The notes below the pieces were generated by a model. It was not told where the DNA came from. It did not search any database and worked only from the letters and a program-made list of their open reading frames with translations. Shown one piece after another: positions 1 to 8,658 of a DNA stretch of 64,000 nt. Source of the DNA: Commensalibacter intestini A911 (GTDB lineage Bacteria > Pseudomonadota > Alphaproteobacteria > Acetobacterales > Acetobacteraceae); contig NZ_AGFR01000003.1 of assembly GCF_000231445.1 (NCBI RefSeq), positions 1 through 64,000 on the forward strand, written 5' to 3'. Every line of letters starts with the position of its first letter. Position 1 is the first letter of the stretch. The position numbers and the translations under genes are program-made.

Positions 1-338
1 TGATTTATATAAATCAACAAACGCGTCACACTAACTAGTTTTTTTCTTGAGCTCGTCTGTGAAAGTTTTACTTTAATTCTTCAGAATTTATTTATTTTGA
101 ATAAATTTAATCAAATCATTTAATGAACTATTGAATCTAAAGAATGTCAGTGTGAACAATATGGTGATTTATTCGCTTTTTTGATGTTATAAATAACGGC
201 TTTAAACTTCATAATACAAAGCGAATATTTCACTATAATTTTGTTATAAAATAGCATCATAATCAGTTCTTTTCTTATCTGGATAAACACAGTAAGCTGT
301 TTAACAATTACCCTTTTTGTTGAACATAGGATCAATCG
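1..338. other. AT-rich leader region upstream of cobW
   Basis: No gene is convincing here; the only ORF, on the reverse strand, is short and composition-driven. Visible structure: a perfect 16-bp palindrome TGATTTATATAAATCA at 1-16, an AU-only hairpin with arms at 85-92 and 100-107 that could be a weak terminator of a gene to the left, and two Zur-box-like palindromes at 186-197 and 243-255, listed separately. I searched for the conserved cobalamin riboswitch core (CTGCCCCCGCAACTG type) and did not see it. Confidence 0.5.
186..255. promoter_or_regulatory. Two Zur-like palindromes upstream of cobW
   Basis: GTTATAAATAAC at 186-197 has perfect 5-bp inverted arms around 2 bp. GTTATAAAATAGC at 243-255 has the same half-site with a 3-bp centre and one mismatch in the second arm. 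The second resembles the gammaproteobacterial Zur operator GTTATAATATAAC. Many COG0523 (CobW-like) GTPases are repressed by Zur, so zinc control of the downstream gene is possible. The region is very AT-rich, so chance matches are likely. Confidence 0.3.
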
Positions 339-1370
339 ATGCAATCTACACGTATTCCAGCGACTATTATTTCTGGCTTTTTAGGTGCAGGGAAAACCAC
401 ACTTCTTCGCTCTTTAATGGAACAATCTTCTCATAAAAAAATTGCAATTATTGTAAATGAATTTGGTTCTTTGGGCATTGATGGGGATATTTTAAAAAAT
501 TGTGGTGTTCCAGGATGCACCGAGGATAATATTGTAGAGCTTGCCAATGGTTGTATTTGCTGCACGGTTGCGGATGAGTTTTTACCAACGATGGAGGCTT
601 TGCTAGACCGTAAAGATCCACCAGAGCATATTATTATTGAAACTTCTGGATTGGCATTGCCAAAACCTTTAATCAAAGCGTTTAATTGGCCCAGTATCAA
701 AACAAGAATGACGGTTGATGGGGTTGTGACTTTGGTGGACTCTCCCGCAGTATTGGCAGGACAATTTGCAGATGATCCTGACGCTGTGGCACAGCAACGC
801 GCAGCAGATCAATCTTTAGATCATGATAATCCTTTGCATGAAGTTTTTGAAGATCAACTTTGCTCAGCAGATCTAGTGATTTTAAATAAAATCGATTTAG
901 TCACATCAGAACAAGCAGAACAACTGACAAAAGATATTCAAAAAGAACTTCCTAAAGCCGTAAAAATTATTCAAGTTGCGAATGGGAAAATTGATCCTGA
1001 AATTATTTTAGGAATTAATGCAAAGGCAGAGGATGATTTACAGTCACGTCCGTCTCATCATGATGGAGAAGGCGAAGATCATGAACATGATGATTTTACC
1101 AGTTTTGTGGTAACGATCCCGACCGCAGATAATCCAGAAACGCTTGTTCAAAAATTAATTCAAGTTGCAAATACGCATGATATTTTACGGATAAAAGGTT
1201 ATGTGAATATTGCCAATAAACCGATGCGTTTGGAAATTCATGGCGTAGGTCAACGATTTAACTATCACTTTGATCGTGCATGGCGTGCAGATGAAAGCCG
1301 TGAGAGTAAGTTGATTGTTATTGGAGAAACTGGGATTGATCAAGAGGCGATTCAAGCTGCGTTGCAATAG
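339..1370 (+). CDS. cobW: CobW/COG0523 family GTP-dependent metallochaperone
   Basis: A 343-residue G3E-family P-loop GTPase of the COG0523 group, which delivers metal ions (cobalt in cobalamin synthesis, or zinc in Zur-controlled paralogues). Visible motifs are Walker A GFLGAGKTT at residues 13-21, the metal-binding GCICC at 71-75, the guanine-specificity motif NKID at 183-186, and a His/acid-rich stretch at about 239-252 before the C-terminal CobW domain. The ATG follows an AGGA ribosome site by eight bases. The gene heads a forward run ending in cobN-cobG-cobH-cobI-cobJ, which favours a cobalt/B12 role. Zur-like palindromes upstream leave a zinc role open. Family assignment is sure; the metal is inferred. 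Confidence 0.93.
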   Translation: MQSTRIPATIISGFLGAGKTTLLRSLMEQSSHKKIAIIVNEFGSLGIDGDILKNCGVPGCTEDNIVELANGCICCTVADEFLPTMEALLDRKDPPEHIIIETSGLALPKPLIKAFNWPSIKTRMTVDGVVTLVDSPAVLAGQFADDPDAVAQQRAADQSLDHDNPLHEVFEDQLCSADLVILNKIDLVTSEQAEQLTKDIQKELPKAVKIIQVANGKIDPEIILGINAKAEDDLQSRPSHHDGEGEDHEHDDFTSFVVTIPTADNPETLVQKLIQVANTHDILRIKGYVNIANKPMRLEIHGVGQRFNYHFDRAWRADESRESKLIVIGETGIDQEAIQAALQ

Positions 1371-1418
1371 ATTTGAGCAAAAACTTTATAATCACTTAAA
1401 GACAAAGCAACTTAGACA

Positions 1419-1895
1419 ATGAATAGTTATTTTACGTATGCCATATCAATTTTGACTGTTTTAGTTGCTTGTTCTACTTTTGTTGTTGGGTATTCTCAAG
1501 CGAAAATAGCGAGCGCAAAAGTAAAGCTTGATTTATATGAACGGCGTTTTAATGTTTATATATCTGCCTTAAATTTTTGTCGTGCATTTTATACAAAAGA
1601 ACCTGAAGAGATAAAAGAATATATGTTTGAATTAGTAAGATCATGTAGAGAATCAAAATTTCTCTTTAAAGAAGAGGATGGTATCTATGAAATTTTAAAT
1701 ACAATAAAAGAAACAGGTGATCTATTTAATTCATATACAGCTTACGTAAAATCAAATGGTATACTCGATTTAAATAACCCTTATAAAGAGGCATTGAAAA
1801 ATGCAGAAATTTTTGAGAAAAATCTTAAAGATCTCGAAGAAAAAATAAAACCTTATATTCAATTTAAAACAATCCAAGGTTGGACATTTTTATAA
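1419..1895 (+). CDS. Unknown single-pass membrane protein inside the cob operon
   Basis: I do not recognise a named family for this 158-residue protein. It has one N-terminal hydrophobic segment (about residues 5-26), then a basic, amphipathic, largely helical cytoplasmic part beginning LDLYERRFNVYISAL and ending in a Lys/Glu-rich, coiled-coil-like tail. The motif KLDLYERRF..Y recalls small membrane-anchored hypothetical proteins scattered across bacteria, often in variable regions. It lies 48 bp after cobW and 33 bp before cobN on the same strand, so it is probably cotranscribed, but nothing in it suggests corrin chemistry. Its codons are more AT-rich than those of its neighbours, consistent with a later insertion. 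The ribosome site is weak. Confidence 0.7.
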   Translation: MNSYFTYAISILTVLVACSTFVVGYSQAKIASAKVKLDLYERRFNVYISALNFCRAFYTKEPEEIKEYMFELVRSCRESKFLFKEEDGIYEILNTIKETGDLFNSYTAYVKSNGILDLNNPYKEALKNAEIFEKNLKDLEEKIKPYIQFKTIQGWTFL

Positions 1896-1928
1896 ACGTG
1901 TTACTAAATATTTTAAAAGAGATCTCTA

Positions 1929-4900
1929 ATGCATTTACTGGTTCGTGAAATTAAAACTTTGGATGAGCAAGCGCCTGCTGAGGATTTGCAACACGAGCCC
2001 GCGGATATTTTGTTTTTATCTTTTTCAAACAGTGACCTCAATATTATGGCGCATTGTTTAGAAAAACCAGAGTTTCAAAAGACTTCCATTCGATTGGTGC
2101 CTTTACAACGGCTGCGTCATCCTATGTCCGTTGATATTTATATTGAAGACACATTAAAAAAAGCAAAATTTGTTCTCCTTCGCCTGTTGGGTGGGATTGA
2201 ATATTGGCGATATGGCACAGAGGAAGTTGTCGCTACGTGTAAAGCACATAATATTCCTTTACTGGTTCTTTCTGGTGAGGGATATGACGATCCCAGTTTA
2301 GACAGGCTTTGCACGCTTCCTTCCTTACTTTTAGCACAATATAAAAGTTTTTTTTATGAAGGTGGTGCTGATAATTTTACGCATATATTGCAATTAACGA
2401 CGCATTATCTAGCACAAAAAGCCTATCAAGCTGATCCTGAAACATTACCAATGGTTGGGGAGTATCCTTTTGCGTTGCCTCAAAAAGAGGGGCAGCCGAC
2501 CGTTATTATTATCTTTTATCGCACGCATGTGTTGGCTGATAATATTGAACCAATTACCGTATTAGCTTCTCAGCTTTCGGAAAAGAATATTAATATTAAA
2601 GGCGTTTATGTTTCTTCTTTAAAAGATCCTGCGGTTTCTTGTTGGGTTGCGGATTTTTTTCAAAAAAACAATCCACAAGTCATTTTAAATGCAACGTATT
2701 TTTCAATCCAGCAAGATTCACAATTCTCGATTTTTAAGCAAAGCAACGTGCCTGTTTTACAGCTTTTACAACCTGGAAATACAAAAGAGTTATGGGAAAA
2801 AAGTTTTCGTGGTTTATCGCAAACAGACCTCGCGATGCAAGTGGTTTTGCCAGAGTTGGATGGCAAGTTATTAACGACGGCCATTGGGTTCAAAAAAGAG
2901 ATAAATGGTCAAGTTCATTATGATCCTTATCCTGCTGGCATAGCACTTGTTGTTGATCGTGTGAAAGGATGGACTAACCTTGCGTCAAAACCAAATAAAG
3001 ATAAAAAAATAGCGTTATTTTTATCGAATTATCCTGGGGTTGGTGGACAAGAAGGGCATGCCGTTGGGTTGGATAGTTTTGCCAGCCTGTATCATATTTT
3101 ACAATGGTTAAAAGAAGCGCATTATGATCTTCCTCCATCTATTCCTTCGGTGACTGAATTAACGCAGATTTTATGTCAGAAAAAATCTTCTCAGACTTTC
3201 AGGATAGAAACATATAAAAAGCTTTTTTCTGAACTCCCTATTGGTTTTCAAGAAATAGTTTTAAAAAACTGGCCTCAGATTGAAGATGATGAAACAATAC
3301 AAGATGGGTATTTTACGTTACGTTATTTAACCCTTGGGCATATTACGATTGCTATTCAACCTGAACGTTCTTCGTTGATTGATCATAAGTCTTTATATCA
3401 TGATCCTGATACGCCACCATCTCATGGATATATTGCGACCTATTTATGGTTACGCCATTATCAATTGATTGATGCAATGATTCATTTAGGAACGCATGGC
3501 ACAATGGAATGGTTGCCAGGTAAAGCAACGGCTTTATCAGAAGATTGTGCTCCTGCCGTTCTATTGCGTGGATTGCCTGTGATTTATCCATTTATCGTGA
3601 ATAATCCTGGTGAGGCAGCTTGTGCAAAAAGAAGATTGGGGGCGGTAACCATTGGTCATTTAACGCCTCCTATGAATAAAGCGGTTTTAAGTGGACCAGC
3701 GGCAGAGTTAGAACGTTTAATTGATGATTATGCAGAGGCAGATGGATTAGATCGCAGACGCAGTCAGCTCTTGGTTGGTGCGATTTTAGATAAAGCAGAA
3801 ATTTGTGGTTTATTGGCTGAAACAGGAATTAATCGTAAAGAAACTGGTGATGAAATTGCTTTAAGTCATCTGGATGCGTATTTATGTGATGTCAAAGATT
3901 TACAGATCAGAGAAGGGTTGCATATTTTTGGAATGCCTCCCGTTAAAAAACAACAGCTGTTAGAGAATATAAAAGCTTATGCTCCTGATAAAATAGGCGA
4001 ATTGGAACAAAAGCTTGATCGTTGTGCAGAGCAAGAAAAAGCTGCTTTATTAAACGCATTATCAGGGCAATTTATAGAGCCTGGCCCTGCGGGTGCGCCG
4101 ACGCGTGGACGGCTAGACGTCTTACCAACAGGGCGCAATTTATATACAGTTGATCCTAGATCTATTCCAACCCAAACCGCTTATTTATTGGCTCAAAAAG
4201 CAGCAGATCAATTGCTTTTAAGATATATGCAAGAAAATGGCGATCATTTACGTCATTTGGTGATTGATTTATGGGGTAGCACGAACCTGAGAACTGGTGG
4301 AGAAGATCTTGCTTTGGCTTATATTTTAATGGGTGCAAAACCTTTATGGGATCCAACATCAGGCAGAGTGCATGCCATAGAAATTATTCCTTTGCCAGAG
4401 ATGGATCGTCCTCGTGCGGATGTAACGCTGCGGATTTCTGGTTTTTTCAGAGATGCGTTTGAATCACAAATTAACAGTTTTGATCAAACGGTTGAGGCAA
4501 TAGCAAAACGCGAAGAGCCTGCAGAATGGAATCCTTTGGCAGGCCTTTATCAGATAACACCAGCTGAGGAGCAATATCAGGTTTTGACGCGTATTTACGG
4601 AACGGCTCAAGGGACGTATGGAACAGGGATTGAACAACCTTTGGCGACAGGGAGTTGGCAGGATCAAAAAGAGTTAGGGGAGTTGTGGTTAAAGAACTCG
4701 GCTTATGCCTATGGTCGCGATAAGGCAGGTGAATATAATCAAAAAGGACTTTCTGAACGTTTAAAAGAAACGCAGGCGTTTTTTCATAGTCAAGATCATG
4801 CAGAAATTGATTTATTAGACAGTCCTGATTATGCTGCACATGAAGGTGGATTTGCAGCTGCAGCTGAACTTTTTAATAATCGCCCGACATTATATCATGC

Positions 4901-5270
4901 GGATACATCCAAAGCTGAAACCTCTAAAATTCGATTGTTGGTTGAGGAAGTAAACCGCATAACGCGTGGACGTGCAGCCAATCCTGTGTGGATTAGTTCT
5001 ATGATGAATCATTCTTATCGAGGTGCTGCTGAAATGGCACGTTCAGTTGATGCATTATTTGGGTTTGCAGCGACTTTGTCCAATCGTTTTGATCAGCAGT
5101 TTAATTTAGTTTTTGAAGCTACCTTAGGAAATGAAACGGTTAATGAGTTTTTAGAGCAAGCCAATAAAGAAGCTAAAAAATCAATGCAAAATCGTTTTAA
5201 AGAAGCACGTGATCGTGGATTGTGGCATCCTCGTTCAAACAGTGCAGCAATGATCTTGGATGAGGAATAA
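1929..5270 (+). CDS. cobN: Cobaltochelatase subunit CobN
   Basis: The large subunit of the aerobic, ATP-dependent cobaltochelatase, which inserts Co2+ into hydrogenobyrinic acid a,c-diamide together with CobS and CobT. The 1113-residue protein carries the magnesium-chelatase-H-like core: GTHGTMEWLPGK near residue 520, GPAGAPTRGRLDVLPTGRN near 719, then GSTNLRTGGEDLA and the IPLPEMDRPRADVT stretch. It is somewhat shorter than the roughly 1270 residues of the classical Pseudomonas/Rhizobium proteins, but both ends look family-like and there is no internal break. cobG follows after 3 bp. CobS and CobT are not in this window, so the chelatase must be completed from elsewhere. Confidence 0.96.
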   Translation: MHLLVREIKTLDEQAPAEDLQHEPADILFLSFSNSDLNIMAHCLEKPEFQKTSIRLVPLQRLRHPMSVDIYIEDTLKKAKFVLLRLLGGIEYWRYGTEEVVATCKAHNIPLLVLSGEGYDDPSLDRLCTLPSLLLAQYKSFFYEGGADNFTHILQLTTHYLAQKAYQADPETLPMVGEYPFALPQKEGQPTVIIIFYRTHVLADNIEPITVLASQLSEKNINIKGVYVSSLKDPAVSCWVADFFQKNNPQVILNATYFSIQQDSQFSIFKQSNVPVLQLLQPGNTKELWEKSFRGLSQTDLAMQVVLPELDGKLLTTAIGFKKEINGQVHYDPYPAGIALVVDRVKGWTNLASKPNKDKKIALFLSNYPGVGGQEGHAVGLDSFASLYHILQWLKEAHYDLPPSIPSVTELTQILCQKKSSQTFRIETYKKLFSELPIGFQEIVLKNWPQIEDDETIQDGYFTLRYLTLGHITIAIQPERSSLIDHKSLYHDPDTPPSHGYIATYLWLRHYQLIDAMIHLGTHGTMEWLPGKATALSEDCAPAVLLRGLPVIYPFIVNNPGEAACAKRRLGAVTIGHLTPPMNKAVLSGPAAELERLIDDYAEADGLDRRRSQLLVGAILDKAEICGLLAETGINRKETGDEIALSHLDAYLCDVKDLQIREGLHIFGMPPVKKQQLLENIKAYAPDKIGELEQKLDRCAEQEKAALLNALSGQFIEPGPAGAPTRGRLDVLPTGRNLYTVDPRSIPTQTAYLLAQKAADQLLLRYMQENGDHLRHLVIDLWGSTNLRTGGEDLALAYILMGAKPLWDPTSGRVHAIEIIPLPEMDRPRADVTLRISGFFRDAFESQINSFDQTVEAIAKREEPAEWNPLAGLYQITPAEEQYQVLTRIYGTAQGTYGTGIEQPLATGSWQDQKELGELWLKNSAYAYGRDKAGEYNQKGLSERLKETQAFFHSQDHAEIDLLDSPDYAAHEGGFAAAAELFNNRPTLYHADTSKAETSKIRLLVEEVNRITRGRAANPVWISSMMNHSYRGAAEMARSVDALFGFAATLSNRFDQQFNLVFEATLGNETVNEFLEQANKEAKKSMQNRFKEARDRGLWHPRSNSAAMILDEE

Positions 5271-5273
5271 AGC

Positions 5274-6479
5274 ATGAACAATATTCGTCGTGGATGGTGT
5301 CCTTCTCTGTTTAAGCCTATGGAAACGGGAGATGGATTTTTATGTCGCATTAAACCGTTTTTTTCTTCGATTACTAGTGATCAAGCACGCTTTATTGCAG
5401 AACTCTCTGAACAATATGGAAATGGATATATTAATCTTTCTCAAAAAGGGAACTTACAATTGCGTGGGTTTACACGCGAGAATGTAGATATTGCGATACC
5501 CAAAGTGATTCAGGCACATTTAGGATCTAATGATGCCAATATGGAGGAAAAACGCAATATTATGATTGCGCCTTTGTGGGATCTTGATCCTTCTCGGAAT
5601 GCTGATGTTTACCATATTGCGCATGAATTACAGAACGCACTAGAAGCACGTCCAGAGATCCATCCGTTAACAGGAAAATTTAGCTTCTTGATCGATGGAG
5701 GTGAAGAATATGGGCTACGTAATGTGTATGCGGATGTAAATATTCGTGCTTATGACAAAAGTTGGATTATTCAGCTGGGGCATGATGAGAATGTTATTAT
5801 TTGTGATCGACAAGATTTGGTTAAAATGGCTTTGGAAATCACACAATTTTGTAAGAATCATCAATTAAAAAGATTATTAAATCCAGAAAATACAAAACTA
5901 TATTTACAGCAAATTTCTTATCCAACGATTGATTATAAAAACAACGATCATTATCATTCTCTACCTATCGGATATGTTCAACTTCCTACTTCTTCGATCG
6001 TTCATGTTGGTGTGCCTTTTGGATTGTTAAAAGCAAGCCAGTTATTTCATCTTGCGGATGTTGCGGATCAATTTGGAAATGGGACTGTTCGATTTACACC
6101 GTGGCGTAGTATTATTTTACCGCATTGTTCTAAAGAGGCTTTATTAGACTTGTCTGATTTTATAGTGACAGCAGAAGATCCAAGATTACGGATTATTTTA
6201 TGCCCAGGAAAACCGTTTTGTATGCAAGGGCAACAGGCAACGATCGAGGATGTTGTTTCTTTGTTTCTAATTTGGAAGAAGCAGACAAGGATTTTACATA
6301 TGTCTGGATGTGCTAAAGGCTGTGCATCGCCTCAAATAAACGCTGTTACGCTTTGTGCAACGCAAGAAGGATATAATCTTGTGTTTGATGGAAAAGCAGA
6401 TCAAGATACATCGTATCAAAATCTAAAATTGACAGAAATTATCAATTTGCTACAAAAAGACTCTCAATCACTTCATTAA
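5274..6479 (+). CDS. cobG: Precorrin-3B synthase CobG
   Basis: Oxygen-dependent monooxygenase that converts precorrin-3A to precorrin-3B, the step defining the aerobic cobalamin route. The 401-residue protein has the nitrite/sulfite-reductase half-domain layout, with an N-terminal ferredoxin-like half. The 4Fe-4S ligands form the usual pattern: C310-X5-C316 (CPGKPFC) and C346-X3-C350 (CAKGC). It starts 3 bp after the cobN stop, so translation is probably coupled. It marks the organism as using molecular oxygen for ring contraction rather than the CbiG/CbiD route. Confidence 0.92.
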   Translation: MNNIRRGWCPSLFKPMETGDGFLCRIKPFFSSITSDQARFIAELSEQYGNGYINLSQKGNLQLRGFTRENVDIAIPKVIQAHLGSNDANMEEKRNIMIAPLWDLDPSRNADVYHIAHELQNALEARPEIHPLTGKFSFLIDGGEEYGLRNVYADVNIRAYDKSWIIQLGHDENVIICDRQDLVKMALEITQFCKNHQLKRLLNPENTKLYLQQISYPTIDYKNNDHYHSLPIGYVQLPTSSIVHVGVPFGLLKASQLFHLADVADQFGNGTVRFTPWRSIILPHCSKEALLDLSDFIVTAEDPRLRIILCPGKPFCMQGQQATIEDVVSLFLIWKKQTRILHMSGCAKGCASPQINAVTLCATQEGYNLVFDGKADQDTSYQNLKLTEIINLLQKDSQSLH

Positions 6480-6494
6480 GAAAAGCTCTCGCTG

Positions 6495-7130
6495 ATGTCT
6501 TTATATGACTATATTCATGATGGCCAAGCAATTTATAAGCAATCTTTTGCGACTATTCGTCGTGAAGCTGATTTATCAAAATTGACAGAGGATCAAGCAC
6601 GCATAGCAGTGCGGATTATTCATGCTTGTGGTCGCATTGAAGTCACGGAACAACTTGTTTTTCATCCTGATGTGATTGAAGCAACTGAGAAAGCTTTACA
6701 GCAAGGTAAACCAATTTTTTGTGATGCAGAGATGGTGGCTTATGGGATTACAAAACGTAGACTACCGAAAAATAATGCTATTATTTGCACGTTAAACCAT
6801 CCTGATACACCACAACTTGCCCAAGAAATGCAGAATACGCGTTCGGCAGCCGCCATTCATTTATGGGGGGATGCGTTAGAGGGTGCAGTGGTTGTGATTG
6901 GTAATGCGCCAACAACATTATTTCATTTAATTAATCTCTTGGAAGAAAATAAACTTCCTTATCCTGCAGCGATTATTGGTGTTCCAGTAGGATTTGTTGG
7001 GGCTGTTGAATCTAAGGATGCGTTGGTTGAATGGGGTAAGGTTCCTTATCTCATTGTGAAAGGACGTCAAGGAGGCAGTGCAATGGCGGTTGCTGCAATT
7101 AATGCCTTGGCACAGAAACAGGAAATATAA
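6495..7130 (+). CDS. cobH: Precorrin-8X methylmutase
   Basis: Moves the C-11 methyl group of precorrin-8X to C-12, giving hydrogenobyrinic acid. The 211-residue length is standard for CobH/CbiC. His43 in RIIHACGR corresponds to the catalytic histidine described for Pseudomonas denitrificans CobH, and the late glycine-rich segment with IGVPVGFVGA is a family hallmark. It sits 15 bp behind cobG and 4 bp before the chosen cobI start, in the classical cobG-H-I-J order. Confidence 0.94.
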   Translation: MSLYDYIHDGQAIYKQSFATIRREADLSKLTEDQARIAVRIIHACGRIEVTEQLVFHPDVIEATEKALQQGKPIFCDAEMVAYGITKRRLPKNNAIICTLNHPDTPQLAQEMQNTRSAAAIHLWGDALEGAVVVIGNAPTTLFHLINLLEENKLPYPAAIIGVPVGFVGAVESKDALVEWGKVPYLIVKGRQGGSAMAVAAINALAQKQEI

Positions 7131-7134
7131 CGAA

Positions 7135-7848
7135 ATGAATGGGCATTTATATATTCTTGGGATGGGGCCAGGTGATCCTGAACTTGTGACACGTAAGTCA
7201 GAGCGGATTTTACGACAAACTGTGGTCTATGCGTATTTTGCTAAAAAGGGGGAAGTGGGTCACGCAAGAAAAATTGCGGACGATATGCTAAGTTCACAAC
7301 ATCAAGAATTACGTTTTGAATATCCGATTACGACGGAAATTCCGCATCAAAGTAATGAATATAAAGAAGCGCTTGCGTTGTTTTACGATCAATCGGCAAA
7401 GATAATAGAGCAACATTTACAAGATGGACAAGATGTTGCGTTATTATGTGAGGGAGATCCTTTATTATATGGCTCAGCCATGTATATTTTAGAGCGATTA
7501 CAACCTAATTATTTAACTCATATTGTCCCTGGTATTACAGCGATGAGTGGGTGTTGGAGTGCCGCCCAATTGCCGATTGTAAAATATGAACAAACGCTTA
7601 CCGTTTTACCCGCAACCTTACCTTTAGAACAGTTGGTTACCAAACTTCGTCTTTGTAATGCGGCTGTGATTATGAAAATAGGGCGTAATTTATCCAAAGT
7701 AAAACAAGCATTACAATCAGCAGGTTTATTGGATAATGCTATCTATATTGAACGGGGTACTCAAACCGAAGAAAAAATGATGCCCTTAACGCAGTTTAAG
7801 GACTCTAAAGCTCCGTATTTTTCTTTAATTCTTATTGCTGGATCGTAA
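7135..7848 (+). CDS. cobI: Precorrin-2 C20-methyltransferase
   Basis: SAM-dependent methylation of precorrin-2 to precorrin-3A. The start is placed at ATG 7135 (MNGHLYILGMGPGD), 4 bp after cobH ends, rather than at an in-frame ATG at 7078 inside cobH. The family begins directly with the beta strand and GxGPGD SAM-binding loop, and this start gives a normal 237 residues. The tetrapyrrole methylase fold is supported by LLCEGDPLLYGSAMYI and by VPGITAMSGC in the second half. The stop codon overlaps the cobJ start by one base (TAATG). Confidence 0.94.
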   Translation: MNGHLYILGMGPGDPELVTRKSERILRQTVVYAYFAKKGEVGHARKIADDMLSSQHQELRFEYPITTEIPHQSNEYKEALALFYDQSAKIIEQHLQDGQDVALLCEGDPLLYGSAMYILERLQPNYLTHIVPGITAMSGCWSAAQLPIVKYEQTLTVLPATLPLEQLVTKLRLCNAAVIMKIGRNLSKVKQALQSAGLLDNAIYIERGTQTEEKMMPLTQFKDSKAPYFSLILIAGS

Positions 7849-8606
7849 TGCTTATGAGTGGACATGTATATATCATTGGCCTTGGCCCTGGAGATCAAAA
7901 TTTACAAACGATCGAAGTGGCTCATTTATTGCCCACATTAACGGATTTAGTTGGATATGGTCCTTATGTTCAACGTGTTCAGGCTCCTGATACGATTTGC
8001 AAACATATTTCGGATAATCGTGAAGAATTAGATCGTGCACGCCATGCACTGATGCTTGCGCAGCAAGGTCATCGTGTGGGTGTTGTTTCCTCTGGGGATG
8101 CTGGTGTTTTTGCAATGGCTAGCGCTGTTTTCGAGGCTATTGAGTATGGAGAACCATCCTTTAAAGAAGTTGAGGTCACGGTTTTACCCGGTATCTCTGC
8201 AATGTTTGCTGCTGCTTCTCGGTTAGGGGCTCCTTTAGGACATGATTTTTGTGCGATTTCATTGTCGGATAATTTAAAGCCGTGGGAAATTATTCTTAAG
8301 CGGTTAAGGTTGGCAGCACAGGCCGATTTTGTGATTGCGCTTTATAATGCGGTTTCTAAAGCACGCCCTTGGCAGCTTGATACCGCTTTTGATTTGTTAA
8401 GAGAAGAACTTCCTTTGGATATTCCTGTTGCATTTTGCCAAGCAATTTCAAGAGAAAATGAGCATATTGAAATTACAAATCTGAAAGAAGCAAAGGCATC
8501 AATGGGGAATATGCAGACCCTTGTTCTAATTGGTAGTCGATATAGCAAGTTGCTGACAACACAGAAAAAAACGTGGTTTTATACGCCAAGGTCGTTGAAA
8601 TTATAA
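7848..8606 (+). CDS. cobJ: Precorrin-3B C17-methyltransferase
   Basis: SAM-dependent methyltransferase that methylates C-17 and drives ring contraction of precorrin-3B to precorrin-4. The 252-residue protein opens with HVYIIGLGPGD and has VGVVSSGDAGVFAMA and VLPGISAMFAAASRLGAPLG, the signature of CobJ/CbiH. The first ATG overlaps the cobI stop by one base; a second in-frame ATG two codons on (7854) is an alternative. It is the last gene of the forward cobalamin run and faces the reverse-strand cobalt permease across a shared hairpin. The remaining enzymes (CobK, CobL, CobM, CobF, CobB and others) are not in the window. Confidence 0.94.
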   Translation: MLMSGHVYIIGLGPGDQNLQTIEVAHLLPTLTDLVGYGPYVQRVQAPDTICKHISDNREELDRARHALMLAQQGHRVGVVSSGDAGVFAMASAVFEAIEYGEPSFKEVEVTVLPGISAMFAAASRLGAPLGHDFCAISLSDNLKPWEIILKRLRLAAQADFVIALYNAVSKARPWQLDTAFDLLREELPLDIPVAFCQAISRENEHIEITNLKEAKASMGNMQTLVLIGSRYSKLLTTQKKTWFYTPRSLKL

Positions 8607-8614
8607 ATGATTTT

Positions 8615-8644
8615 ATACAGGATAAATTGATATCTATCCTGTAT
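8615..8644. terminator. Bidirectional hairpin between cobJ and the cobalt permease
   Basis: A perfect 10-bp inverted repeat (ATACAGGATA / TATCCTGTAT) around a 10-base loop, placed 8 bp after cobJ and 14 bp after the end of the convergent permease gene. T-runs beside it are short on both strands, so it may be a modest shared terminator or mainly protect 3' ends. Confidence 0.55.
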
Positions 8645-8658
8645 CATTCAATATTTGA

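Noticed and set aside
147-344. 65-codon reverse ORF upstream of cobW
   Set aside because: Ile/Lys/Asn-rich, no ribosome site, and it overlaps the cobW start and promoter region.
4471-4839. 122-codon reverse-strand ORF inside cobN
   Set aside because: It lies wholly antisense to a strongly conserved part of cobN, has no recognisable domain and no ribosome site.
7078-7134. Upstream start for cobI within cobH
   Set aside because: It would add 19 residues ahead of the SAM-binding strand, where the family begins; ATG 7135 fits both length and spacing.
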